Origin: Lamellibrachia satsuma
Lineage: Eukaryota; Annelida; Polychaeta; Sabellida; Siboglinidae
Assembly (NCBI GenBank): GCA_033239005.1
Contig: BSQZ01000015.1
Location: forward strand, 8,257,001-8,321,000
Reading direction: 5' to 3'
Length of the DNA: 64,000 nucleotides
In this document: positions 45,049 through 54,107 of the stretch, in pieces
Numbering within the stretch: the first letter of the stretch is position 1
How the letters are laid out: every line of letters begins with the position of its first letter
Translations under genes and position numbers: made by a program
The notes under the pieces: generated by a model
Database searches by the model: none
The model's input: the letters and a program-made list of their open reading frames with translations, nothing else
What the model was told of the DNA's origin: nothing

Positions 45049-48000
45049 CTACACGTCCACCGGACCCGTGCTCACCCCGTCCTCGTGCACCACTCGTTTG
45101 GCGTAGAAGTAGGTGAGAGCCGCTCGTTCCTGCACGTACGTCAACACGGTCGAGTGACGCACCCGGAACCCACGGTTCTTTCCACTTCCGCTCCGACGGT
45201 TGGTGAGCACCTCCAGGAACGCGTTCTTGTCGATGTCGTTGTGACGTTTGCTCAGTCCTTTGGTGCTGTATTTGTCGGTGGGTCCGAAACAATAGTACGT
45301 CTTGCTGCACAACCCCACGAACCCGTCGCCGGACCATTCCACCTTGAACAGACCAGGTGTCCTCTTGTCGTAAGCCCTACGCGCTTTACAGCACGCCTCG
45401 TCGCCGACCCATGGTCTATTGGCGAGTCGACAGCGCACGTACTCGTTCCGATGGTCGTCGCAACATTCGGACGGTAACCATTCGGAGCGGTGCCGGAAGT
45501 AATGTTCTCGTAGTTCCGGAGTCACGAGGGCGTCGACGGACTCGCCGGCCAAGGCCAAATAGGCAGAATCTGTATCTGTCTCGCAGTACTGAAAAAGAGG
45601 GCGCTCCAGGTACCTGTCGATGAAGTCGTAGTAGAACTGTAACATGCGCATCTTGGCGTACTGCAGAACGAAGAATCCCACGTGTACGGGCAGGGTGTAC
45701 GTGACGGTCTTCTTGTTCATCTCTATCTCGTACGCATCGTCCACGATGACATCGAGTTGTCGGAATCTCTTATCGTTGACCAAGAGCGATGCCGCCTTCT
45801 CCTTGCAATAATTGACGTCGCGATGTCGGTCCACGTTGGTTATGGTCTTTCCGTGACCCGAGTTCCCCAGCAACTTCATGGTGTCTGCGATGATGGCCTT
45901 GTGCGAGTGGACGTCTCCTTCGCGTCGCGCCGCGGACACTGCATCGCCGAACCGTCTGAAATACGGGACGGGATCGTACTCGATGATCTGATACACGTGC
46001 GTCACCTCGAGACCGTGGTCCATGTACCATCGCAGCAGAGGCGTGGCAAGCAGGATCTTATCCCCTCGATAACTACCCACGAGCATGCGTCTCGGTGTCG
46101 TCATGATGTTGTGCTCCTCGGCGTATCGGCGCATGAACGGTCCGAGATCGTCGCGTGTCAGTCGGATGTTCTTGAACACGGGCTGCATCTCGGCAAAGTG
46201 TTCTCGCAATGCTTCCGGTACGCGAAGGTCACACTCGATCAGACCGAACACGGTTCCGGCACGCACGCCGCTCAGGATCTGTTGTGACGTCATCGTCCAT
46301 CGTGCGTGACGTCGTCGCGGAAATGCAGCATCCAGAAGCTTTTTCACGACAGGATCTCGTCTCGTCTCTTTCCACTCGCATTCCCACATCTCTACGACTT
46401 TGACAAAGTGACGGAGGTAGACGGTGTTCTTTCGGGTCTCTTCGAGCAGTTCAGCCATGGGTTTCCCGTTGACCTCGTTGACCTCTTTGCCAGTGCACGA
46501 GTGACCATGGAAAAAACATCCGTGGTACTGATAAGCCGTTTTCGTCTCGCTGCACCACCCGTCCACCAGCAGTTTGCCTATTCTCTTCTCTCTACCGTTG
46601 ATCTGGTGTCGTATGACGCGTCCCGTGCGTTCGGATTCCCAAGTCAACCATTCCGCGGCCATCTGACCGTACAGCTGCGCCGATTCTGGTCGGAAATCTT
46701 TCTCTTCCCGTCGTCGCGTGTACCATCCCATAGGCATGTCTTGCATGAGTGACCACAAGTACAGGGCATTGGCATCGTATCCAACGATGGACCTACAAGG
46801 ACGAGCGGCCTCTCCGTACTCGTTCTGACGTAGCGTGGTGACCCCTTTCTCGTGATAGCGATGAAAAATGAGCGAAGCCCCGCCAACCACGTGATCTTTG
46901 ACGAGATGATGAAGATCTTTATTCTTCTCGTTGAAGATGGTAAAGTAGGTCTTCTCGGGAAGGTCGTTGAACAGGTAGAGCAAGGTCAGACCAGGTACGC
47001 TGATGCCTTGCTTGAACATGTCTATGCCACGTTGTTCGTAGAAGGCAAACTGTCTGTCGATGGCCTGCAGAAAGGGAACCACGTCTCTGTTGTTGTACCA
47101 GACGAGAAAGTCTCGCAAAGTCGTCATGGAATTATCGCGCCAGGCCTCTTGACAACTGGCATAATCCTCGTCGGAGATACCTTCGTTCTTCAGTCGACTG
47201 AAGAAGGCCTGTTTCGATGGAAGTGCAGTGTCGTCGAGTCTCTCCAGACGGTCCATGTACTCGTACGGGAAATGACCTTTTGTCACCTCGCATCCGTACG
47301 CCTTCAGATACTTGTCGTAACTGAACCCGGGAGCTATGTAGTTGGTCATGTCTAGGAATTTCAGCTGATCCGTCGAAAGACACATGAAAGTGTTGTTGCG
47401 TTTGATGACGAAAAAAGTACCGACACCCTCATTCTCTTCGTCTTTGTCGTCTTGTTCTTCTTCTTGTTCTTCTTGTTCCTTTGACCCGGTGGATAAGAAG
47501 TAGGGTATGAGAAACTGTTTGATGGCATTGAGATCATACTTACCCGAATTGAACCCGATGACAGGTAACTGATGCATCCAACCATAGAGTTGTCCTATCA
47601 GCTTTTTGTATGGATTGGTCGTCGGACGAGATTTCTTCTTATCGATGGCTGATCGTGCAGCCTTCTCAGTTTCGTCCCATTTCGTCAGTTCCTCTGCGAG
47701 TTGATCCAAGACATCGTCGTACGAGTGTTTGATCTTGTCGTACGCGGCGTCACTCATCGCTTGTAAGATATTCATCATTCTACTCACCAACTTGTTGGTG
47801 TCTCCGTCCGTGACGAGACATTGCACTCGCTCGTGACCGGGGACGTTGGATGCTACGCTGACGCTCAGTGGAATGTGACGCGCCACCCAGTGGACCTTGT
47901 CACTGTCCGACGGAAGTTGTTCCGTGTCGAACCAACACTCGAAATCAAAGGTGGCTCGATACGGATAGTAGCGCAGCGATTCAGCCACGCGAATGTTCTC

Positions 48001-49485
48001 GTCGTCCAGACGTTCGAACACCGATGGTGTGGAATGGTACACGCCGCCAGGATAGACTCGACGCACACCTCCTGTACACGTGCGCTCGTGTCGATACAGC
48101 AACCATATCTCTTTCCATAACGAGTCACCGCACTTCCGACATCGATACGAGTTGCAGTACATGCAGACATCTTGGATGAATGAAAAATGTGTCCCGTGAA
48201 GGTTGAGATACATTGTTTCGGGGTAGTTGCATAACGATCGACGAACCAGTTCGGCAGTCGACTTACCGTCCTCCTCATTGACAAGACGGTACACGCACAC
48301 ATTCGTTTGGAACGTGGTCTCTACGCGATAGAGGTCATCCAGCCTGACCCCTGTAAATTCTTCCATGGGTACATGATCTCGGTCGTATGTCTCGTAGAGC
48401 GTCTTCACCGCCGGTTCCAATCGATATAGATCGCATCCTCGATGCAGGGCCAGACATCGGAACAGACACAGGTTATCTTTGTACCTCTTGTTATGGATGG
48501 GATCCGTTTCCAATCCGATGATGCTTTTCTTCTTCTTGATGTAGGATGGTAGAGAGATCATGCCTACACATCCTATAGGATGATCGATGATGCGATTAAC
48601 GAAAAAAGTGACATTCGTCACGAGTTCGCATACCCACGCAGAATCCGGTCTTTGATTGATGGCCCATTGCAAGAGGTCGGGTTCTCGGATGCGTTCGAGA
48701 AATTTATCAAAGTCCTTGCTGTTGGCGACGAGACTGGGTTCGTCCAGGTAGCGTCCACAGCAATTACAAGAGGTATGATAGTACATGTATTGACCCGTGT
48801 TCTTGTTTCTCAGAATGAACCCGTAACTGAGGTTAATCTTGAACGCATTGGTCTGTTCCTGGAACATGATCTTCAAAGACGGTTCCAAGTCGGTCGTGTC
48901 TAGCGTGATTAATCTGTAATCGTACCTGCATTGAAGTGGACCTCTGAACACGTGGGTCCGTATAGCAGACCAGTGCGCACGAACGACATCTAGCAACTCC
49001 GTCGACAGAGTATCGGCGAAAGGAAGTCGATCAGGCGGGTCTAACGGATCTTCCTCGGTAACGAGTGGATGGTGGGATGGGATAGTGTCTTCTCTTATTG
49101 ATCTCTTTGGTGCTGGTGGCTCGGTGACGTCGGCACACGCGGTTCGTGCGTGCATGGTCAGATTGTAACGTCTTTCGAACTTCCGTCCGCATTTCTTACA
49201 TGCGTAGACGATGCTTCTACTACTTCTACTTCTACTACTACTATCTCTACATACCGACCTTACGTGACGCTGTAGGTTGTTATATCTCCCGAAGGTGGCG
49301 CCGCATTTCTCGCATGCGTATTTCGCTCTCTTTGCATAGTCGCTGCGTGGCGCCACCATAGGCGGTGCCATCGAGTATGAATGTAAGTCGCATGATGGCG
49401 TCGAGTGAGTACTCTGCACGTGACGTTGTAGTTCTGCGCATGTGTCGAAGGCGACCTCGCAGTGACGACACTGGTGTCTTTTCAT
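45049..49485 (-). CDS. POLB: Protein-primed family B DNA polymerase with N-terminal zinc fingers
   Basis: Start at ATG 49485 gives 1478 residues. Three C2H2 fingers lie at about residues 5-27, 57-80 and 92-117 (RHCEVAFD, YACEKCGATFG, YACKKCGRKFE). Exonuclease motifs are DFECW (Asp514), GFNSGKYDLNA (about 640) and YNNRDVVPF (about 795). Polymerase motifs are GYDANALYLWSL (about 900), KLLGNSGHGK (about 1200) and ETDTDSAY (about 1300). All catalytic acids are present. It copies the linear element using a terminal protein as primer. A TATA box and TCAGT initiator sit 16-48 nt upstream. The frame extends 25 codons further upstream through the TATA box, which argues against that longer start. Confidence 0.96.
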   Translation of the reverse strand: MKRHQCRHCEVAFDTCAELQRHVQSTHSTPSCDLHSYSMAPPMVAPRSDYAKRAKYACEKCGATFGRYNNLQRHVRSVCRDSSSRSRSSRSIVYACKKCGRKFERRYNLTMHARTACADVTEPPAPKRSIREDTIPSHHPLVTEEDPLDPPDRLPFADTLSTELLDVVRAHWSAIRTHVFRGPLQCRYDYRLITLDTTDLEPSLKIMFQEQTNAFKINLSYGFILRNKNTGQYMYYHTSCNCCGRYLDEPSLVANSKDFDKFLERIREPDLLQWAINQRPDSAWVCELVTNVTFFVNRIIDHPIGCVGMISLPSYIKKKKSIIGLETDPIHNKRYKDNLCLFRCLALHRGCDLYRLEPAVKTLYETYDRDHVPMEEFTGVRLDDLYRVETTFQTNVCVYRLVNEEDGKSTAELVRRSLCNYPETMYLNLHGTHFSFIQDVCMYCNSYRCRKCGDSLWKEIWLLYRHERTCTGGVRRVYPGGVYHSTPSVFERLDDENIRVAESLRYYPYRATFDFECWFDTEQLPSDSDKVHWVARHIPLSVSVASNVPGHERVQCLVTDGDTNKLVSRMMNILQAMSDAAYDKIKHSYDDVLDQLAEELTKWDETEKAARSAIDKKKSRPTTNPYKKLIGQLYGWMHQLPVIGFNSGKYDLNAIKQFLIPYFLSTGSKEQEEQEEEQDDKDEENEGVGTFFVIKRNNTFMCLSTDQLKFLDMTNYIAPGFSYDKYLKAYGCEVTKGHFPYEYMDRLERLDDTALPSKQAFFSRLKNEGISDEDYASCQEAWRDNSMTTLRDFLVWYNNRDVVPFLQAIDRQFAFYEQRGIDMFKQGISVPGLTLLYLFNDLPEKTYFTIFNEKNKDLHHLVKDHVVGGASLIFHRYHEKGVTTLRQNEYGEAARPCRSIVGYDANALYLWSLMQDMPMGWYTRRREEKDFRPESAQLYGQMAAEWLTWESERTGRVIRHQINGREKRIGKLLVDGWCSETKTAYQYHGCFFHGHSCTGKEVNEVNGKPMAELLEETRKNTVYLRHFVKVVEMWECEWKETRRDPVVKKLLDAAFPRRRHARWTMTSQQILSGVRAGTVFGLIECDLRVPEALREHFAEMQPVFKNIRLTRDDLGPFMRRYAEEHNIMTTPRRMLVGSYRGDKILLATPLLRWYMDHGLEVTHVYQIIEYDPVPYFRRFGDAVSAARREGDVHSHKAIIADTMKLLGNSGHGKTITNVDRHRDVNYCKEKAASLLVNDKRFRQLDVIVDDAYEIEMNKKTVTYTLPVHVGFFVLQYAKMRMLQFYYDFIDRYLERPLFQYCETDTDSAYLALAGESVDALVTPELREHYFRHRSEWLPSECCDDHRNEYVRCRLANRPWVGDEACCKARRAYDKRTPGLFKVEWSGDGFVGLCSKTYYCFGPTDKYSTKGLSKRHNDIDKNAFLEVLTNRRSGSGKNRGFRVRHSTVLTYVQERAALTYFYAKRVVHEDGVSTGPVDV

Positions 49486-49498
49486 GGCTGCATCTACA

Positions 49499-49534
49499 AC
49501 TGAGAGGGAATGGACTCTCAGTACATCTATATAG
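49499..49534 (-). promoter_or_regulatory. POLB core promoter: TATA box + TCAGT initiator
   Basis: CTATATAG at 49534-49527 and TCAGT at 49503-49499 on the minus strand, about 31 nt apart, the classic TATA-to-start spacing. The predicted leader before ATG 49485 is about 16 nt. Confidence 0.7.
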
Positions 49535-50095
49535 TGCGTGCGAGGTGGATAACATGTCAATCATTAATAAGAGACGTTCCTATTGGTCAATTACTAATTA
49601 ACATGGGTACTATTGACCAATCAGCAATAAGAGACGTTCCTAGCTTGATTCCTATTGGTCAATTACTAATTAACATGGGTACTATTAACCAATCACGAAT
49701 AACCTAACATGGGTACTATGGACTTTCAGTACTACTACTATTGACCAATCAGCAATAAGAGACGTTCCTAGCTTGATTCCTATTGGTCAATTACTAATTA
49801 ACATGGGTACTATTGACCAATCACGAATAACCTAACATGAGTACTATGGACTCTCAGTACATCTATATAGTCGGTGCGAGGTGGACAAGATGTCAATCAT
49901 TAATAAGAGACGTTCCTATTGGTCAATTACTAATTAACATGGCTACTATTGTCCAATCACCGATGAGAGACGTTCCTAGCTTGATTCCTATTGGTCAATT
50001 ACTAAAAAGGGGCTTTCCTAACATGGGTACTATTGACCAATCACGAATAACCTAACATGGGTAGTATTGACCGATCACAGGCGTTCCTAACTTGG
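49510..50095 (-). promoter_or_regulatory. Duplicated promoter and CCAAT-box array upstream of POLB
   Basis: ATTGGTCAA and GACCAATCA elements alternate in orientation about every 35 bp, at roughly 49581, 49616, 49653, 49688, 49744, 49780, 49816, 49916, 49951, 49988 and 50036. The shared AGAGACGTTCCT and AACATGGGTACTATT phrases show it grew by tandem duplication. A second copy of the TATA segment (CTCAGTACATCTATATAG, about 49852-49870) lies 338 bp upstream of the first. Confidence 0.75.
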
Positions 50096-50212
50096 ACACT
50101 TAGTATTGTCCACTATGTCCATCATAATCGACTACGGGTTTCCCTTTCGTGAAGAGGGGTGTCAGTCGTGCGAATAATGAAGGTACAACACGTTCCATTC
50201 CATTTTGACTAT

Positions 50213-50218
50213 TTTATT
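50213..50218 (-). terminator. Polyadenylation signal for the accessory block
   Basis: AATAAA on the minus strand within GAATAAAATA, after the repeat cassette at 50300-50453. The surrounding sequence resembles that at 37831-37836. Confidence 0.45.
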
Positions 50219-50295
50219 CAATAGAATACATTGTCTATGAAATATATATATACTGATATGAAAAGATAGGCTTCTCTATATATAAGTTGATGATG

Positions 50296-50453
50296 ATGAC
50301 TGACTTGTGGGTTTTTACACCACGACAGAGGTCACGTGTGTGTGTGAATAATGGCTGACTTGTGGGTTTTTACACCACGACAGAGGTCACGTGTGTGAAT
50401 AATGGCTGACTTGTGGGTTTTTACACCACGACAGAGGTCACGTGTGTGAATAA
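50296..50453 (-). repeat. 3'-end repeat cassette, three copies
   Basis: TGACTTGTGGGTTTTTACACCACGACAGAGGTCACGTGTG repeats at 50301, 50356 and 50407. It is related to the cassette at 37921-38090. Confidence 0.85.
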
Positions 50454-50973
<520 letters not shown>

Positions 50974-51002
<29 letters not shown>

Positions 51003-51699
51003 CTTCGTGTATTAAGTATGCTTGCATCTCCTCTGACAGTAGTCGAGTGCATCCTTCTGCACATACATTGACAGTAGCTTCGGCTACTGTCAGAGGTGTA
51101 TGGTGTGCTCTATGCATGATTAAATGCGTGAATGCTTCTGTGATCATGATATTTGCTATAGATGGATTTAAAATGTTCGGATTGCTTGGTGTAGATTCTA
51201 ATATAATGTTTTCGTCGCAGCAGCGGTCGCAGGTGCATGGCTGCTGCTTCATGTCGGAGGATGGCGGTGTTATCAATGTCTTGTTCAGTGTTTCAAACGA
51301 TGACGTCGACGACGATGATGGTGACGGTGACGATGGTGGCGACGCTGGTGTGAATGCGAAGGTGCTTTGTAGACACGACGACGGTGGGGGTGGCGGTGAC
51401 ATCGGTGCGGTTGGCGCTGTCACCGCCGTTGCTGCTGGCGCTGCCGCTGCTGCTGCTGCGGTTGGTGCTGCAAACCGACGTTTTCTGTTGAGCACCAACC
51501 GCAGATCGTTTGCAGGCAACGATGACATCCGGCGTTTGCGCTGCTGCTGTGGTGGTGGTGCTATCTTGTCATCGTCGTCGGCGTCATCTGCTTTTTCGTA
51601 TGCCTCGCGCAATTGTCGCAGGCCGTTATGGATCTATAGACGGGACAACAAAAGACACACCTGTTTAATCAATGTCAGGAACTTCGTTCTTACCTGCAT
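50974..51699 (-). CDS. Accessory protein of unknown function, probably spliced at its start
   Basis: An open frame from 51633 to TAA at 50974 is preceded by a good acceptor (TTGTTGTCCCGTCTATAG) and has no ATG for 35 codons. A donor (GCAG|GTAAGA) lies 60 nt upstream at 51693. There an ATG at 51699-51697 is two codons long and in phase with the exon. Splicing would give about 221 residues. The N-terminus is helical and acidic (LREAYEKADDADDDDK), followed by glutamine/basic, Ala/Pro and Ser-rich low complexity. A Cys-containing C-terminal region (PCTCDRCCDENII) and a helical end follow. If unspliced, the first ATG is at 51528. No family recognised. Confidence 0.55.
51030..51096 (-). promoter_or_regulatory. 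Mutually exclusive stem-loops within the accessory coding sequence
   Basis: Segments CCTCTGACAGTAG (51030-51042), TGACAGTAGC (51069-51078) and GCTACTGTCAGAGG (51083-51096) share arms. The third pairs perfectly with the second (10 bp, four-base loop) or with the first (13 bp). Role unknown. Confidence 0.6.
51634..51693 (-). other. Candidate 60-nt intron
   Basis: GTAAGA donor and TCTATAG acceptor on the minus strand between two accessory frames. Confidence 0.55.
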
Positions 51700-52807
51700 A
51701 TAGACTGGCTATGGTCGCTCTGATCGTGTCTGTCATATCGATACACCATTGTCTTTTACCAACCCTCTCCTCCATCGCTATGACAACCCAGCGCATGACG
51801 TGATTGATCAGACCGGAAGACGGTACGTAATATTCACCTTCCGATAAATCTAATATACGCTCAATCTCGTTACATGCATAACGAACACAAGCTGCGTCTA
51901 TCAATGTGTTGAAGGTGTTCTGGTTCATCATGGCTTCTGTACGATTTCGTATTCTGTCTATGTTCATTGCTGTCGCCTGCATATCGTTGCCACCACCACC
52001 ACTGCTGCTGCTGCTGCTGCCGCTGCTGCCGCTGCTGCTGCTGCTTATGGTCATAGCTGTTTCGCTGCTTACGCTAATAACCGCATCTTTATTTTCCTCG
52101 TCTGTTATACACAGAGTCGGTTCGGTAGAGGAAGTGATGGATGGTGTGGATGGTAACAGATTACGTTGTTCATACGAGTCTAACCACTGCTGTACCTTTT
52201 TATTCATGGTATTTTCCCAGTCCCGTATCTTTTCGTTCGTGCTTTCTGTACTTTCATTGCTGTTGTCAGAGCTGGTGGCGACGGCATTCTCTTTGTCTTC
52301 CTCCTACAAAGAGAATGCCTCGTCAAGTATTTCCAACTCTGACGCAATGTAGTTTACGTACTCCTTGTTGACACGCTTTTTAATGGTCGCTCTGACACGG
52401 ACCCCCCTCAACACAGACAGGGCAGCCACCCGTTCGTCTTCTGACTTCATTGCAACGTACTGGTTCGCGGTGAAGCCAAGGATTTTAACTGCCAGCGTAT
52501 CAAATACGCTAGCCCAACATTCACTGCCTATGCTGTCCCTCAGGAGGACACGCAGGTTGAATCTATACGTCGGAGACCGCTGCCATTTGTGTGTCGAACA
52601 ATAGTAGCCCTTACTGGTACTACGCTGGACTCCTACGGGACACTGTGAGCATGCCAGATATACTACATATCTCTCCTGCCGTGCGGTAGACACTATGGTT
52701 AAAGGTGTTGGAAACTTGTATGTTCCATCGCTTACCTCCGACTGCAAACGCGTCAGGTTCATCATGTGCTCGTCATCGAAGAGCTGCTGTTGCGCGGCGG
52801 CGGCCAT
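51665..52807 (-). CDS. Serine-rich accessory protein made by splicing out the RPA-like domain (predicted isoform)
   Basis: Exon 52807-52736 ends at codon 24 with donor GAG|GTAAGC. The acceptor CTCTTTGTAG ends at 52304, and the exon 52303-51665 continues in the same phase to TAA. The product would be 236 residues: a short N-terminus shared with the RPA-like protein, an acidic Asn/Ser segment (EEDKENAVATSSDN), a poly-Ser/Gly tract, and a helical C-terminal half (NTFNTLIDAACVRYACNEIERI, LINHVMRWVVIAMEERVG). Without splicing, a separate protein of 180 residues could start at ATG 52207. I do not recognise the C-terminal domain. Alternative use of the 60-nt intron would shorten its tail. Confidence 0.55.
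52283..52319 (-). promoter_or_regulatory. 14-bp perfect hairpin over the RPA-like stop codon / splice acceptor
   Basis: GGCATTCTCTTTGT (52283-52296) and ACAAAGAGAATGCC (52306-52319) flank a 9-nt loop. On the RNA the stem covers the pyrimidine tract and the loop edge carries the TAG that is both stop and acceptor. It could mask the splice site. Confidence 0.75.
52304..52807 (-). CDS. RPA70-C-like single-stranded-DNA-binding protein
   Basis: Start ATG 52807 gives 167 residues. After a 30-residue leader comes a zinc ribbon (CSQC...YYCSTH, C-x2-C/C-x2-H) inserted in an OB fold: RFNLRVLLRDSIGSECWASVFDTLAVKILG, then FRVR-like RVRATIKKR and a closing strand ASELEIL. This is the layout of the C-terminal domain of replication protein A large subunit (Rep_fac-A_C), which binds single-stranded DNA. 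A protein-primed polymerase needs such a coat for strand displacement, so a replication role fits. It sits behind a clean TATA box. The stop TAG coincides with a splice acceptor, so this would be the unspliced product. Confidence 0.8.
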   Translation of the reverse strand: MAAAAQQQLFDDEHMMNLTRLQSEVSDGTYKFPTPLTIVSTARQERYVVYLACSQCPVGVQRSTSKGYYCSTHKWQRSPTYRFNLRVLLRDSIGSECWASVFDTLAVKILGFTANQYVAMKSEDERVAALSVLRGVRVRATIKKRVNKEYVNYIASELEILDEAFSL

Positions 52808-52891
52808 CTTGCTTCGGTAGAGTGAGAGAGAGACTGTCGAGTGAGTGAGTCGCTGCGAGAATCGTGTTATGACAGTTGCAGCTACGGGTCC

Positions 52892-52899
52892 CTTATATA
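52892..52899 (-). promoter_or_regulatory. TATA box of the RPA-like unit
   Basis: CTATATAAGG on the minus strand in a GC-rich context, about 85 nt upstream of ATG 52807. Confidence 0.75.
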
Positions 52900-53000
52900 G
52901 CGGGCCGGTTGCATGGCGCGTCTGTGTTATATTTACCAGCTGGCCCTCTGGTATGTATTGCGCAATCACCGCGCATTCCTATCGCTGTGCGCGCCAGACT

Positions 53001-53468
53001 TTATGGCGCCTGTTTTTTTCGAATGAACTCGCGACAATTCACGAGTATCTGACCCAACACGTTCTGTCCACGCTGTCCAGTGTAAGTGGACATGCTCCAG
53101 TATCCCTCCCTACTTCTCACATTTTCCATTAACGGCGCTGGATATGTTTCTAATAATAGTTTGCGTAATGTCGTGTCGCGAAATTTAATAGCAACTAACG
53201 CTCTCATTACATATCGTCTCTGTTTGTTCCACTGCACGCGTAACTCCTGTTTATCTCGGATGGTCTTGCTTAGATATTTCGCCTGTAGTCCGGTTCTTGT
53301 GGCAAGCATTTTCTGCGCCGTGTCGACATCTCCATAAAAGATGCATTTCCTGTACTGGTATGCAGCTTCAACTGTGTTAAAAACATGACCCCATGCATGT
53401 ATCCTACATGCGTAGAAATTGGATAGAAACGAGGTTTCTCCACGGAAGCATATAGGAGGAGGAGTCAT
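53001..53468 (-). CDS. NADAR/YbiA-family N-glycosidase-like protein
   Basis: Start ATG 53468 gives 155 residues. The family blocks appear in order: ICFRGETSFLSNFYA at the N-terminus, FNTVEAAYQYRK with the conserved Glu34, a Trp in LRVQWNKQRRYVM, IKFRD, then EGYWSMST and GQNVLGQIL near the C-terminus. The usual D-x-Y-W-G motif is E-x-Y-W-S here, so activity is uncertain. NADAR proteins act on ADP-ribose-linked substrates, including removal of ADP-ribose from modified guanine. In a virus-like element this could undo host ADP-ribosylation; that is inference. It has its own TATA box. A short 6-bp GC stem brackets its stop. An in-frame ATG 20 codons upstream lies inside the TATA region and is unlikely. 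Confidence 0.85.
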   Translation of the reverse strand: MTPPPICFRGETSFLSNFYACRIHAWGHVFNTVEAAYQYRKCIFYGDVDTAQKMLATRTGLQAKYLSKTIRDKQELRVQWNKQRRYVMRALVAIKFRDTTLRKLLLETYPAPLMENVRSREGYWSMSTYTGQRGQNVLGQILVNCREFIRKKQAP

Positions 53469-53504
53469 TCTGATTTTATGCTGTTTAATGTTACATGCAC
53501 TGTA

Positions 53505-53512
53505 TTTATATA
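53505..53512 (-). promoter_or_regulatory. TATA box of the NADAR gene
   Basis: TATATAAA on the minus strand, 37 nt upstream of ATG 53468, giving a predicted leader of roughly 10 nt. Confidence 0.65.
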
Positions 53513-53529
53513 CATAAAATGCATGCATA

Positions 53530-54000
53530 AATTAATGCATGCATATATAAATTAATGCATATGCATTGATGTCCACCAGTTTCCATGCAGCAATAACTTC
53601 CATAAGTGCATGGTGTTTTTATGCGTGATAAATGAGTTTTCGGATTCAGCGTTAGTTAGTTGACAAGCTTATCGAGGGAGGAGTTGTTTACTGTTTCATG
53701 CAGAATGTCTGGAATCGATACAACGTTGGTTGAGAACTGGTTGACTTTGTTTTTTACACGTGATAAATGAGATTTTGCTTTCAGCATCGATTCTCTGACA
53801 CTTCTGTGACAGACTTATCGAACATGTTTTTCGTTGTGAAGGATGACTTATTGTTCTAGTGGATTTGGGAGTTGATTATTAGCATTCCAGTTTAATAATA
53901 ATTTTATTATGGGTGTTTTCTAACATAACTTTCTGACTTTGATGGATTTGTTATTGTGTTATAGCAGCTTATGTCAGCTGTCTGCATTGTTTAGCGTTTC
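53530..54000. promoter_or_regulatory. Divergent intergenic region with imperfect direct repeat
   Basis: GCGTGATAAATGAGTTTT...CAGCGTTAG...GACAAGCTTATCGA (about 53620-53675) is echoed by ACGTGATAAATGAGATTTT...CAGCATCGA...GACAGACTTATCGAACA (about 53758-53827), about 138 bp apart. Palindromic TGCATGCATAAATTAATGCA phrases lie at 53520-53565. The region separates the minus-strand NADAR and plus-strand spliced gene. Confidence 0.6.
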
Positions 54001-54001
54001 C

Positions 54002-54008
54002 TATATAA
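54002..54008 (+). promoter_or_regulatory. TATA box of the plus-strand spliced gene
   Basis: TATATAA, about 100 nt upstream of ATG 54108. Confidence 0.6.
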
Positions 54009-54107
54009 ACCCGTCCTCAGACAAGGTATTTCTTTATACACTTACCGCCATTCTGCAACCGTCGTTCTGCTGCTGCTGCCGCTGCCGTTGCCTCTGACGT
54101 CATAACC

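Noticed and set aside
45682..48179. Several plus-strand frames of 60-200 codons
   Set aside because: They lie opposite the intact polymerase B gene and have no domains.
52207..52306. Stop-codon readthrough from the RPA-like gene into the serine-rich protein
   Set aside because: The frames are continuous across TAG, but a strong in-phase donor/acceptor pair explains this better; readthrough remains a weaker alternative.
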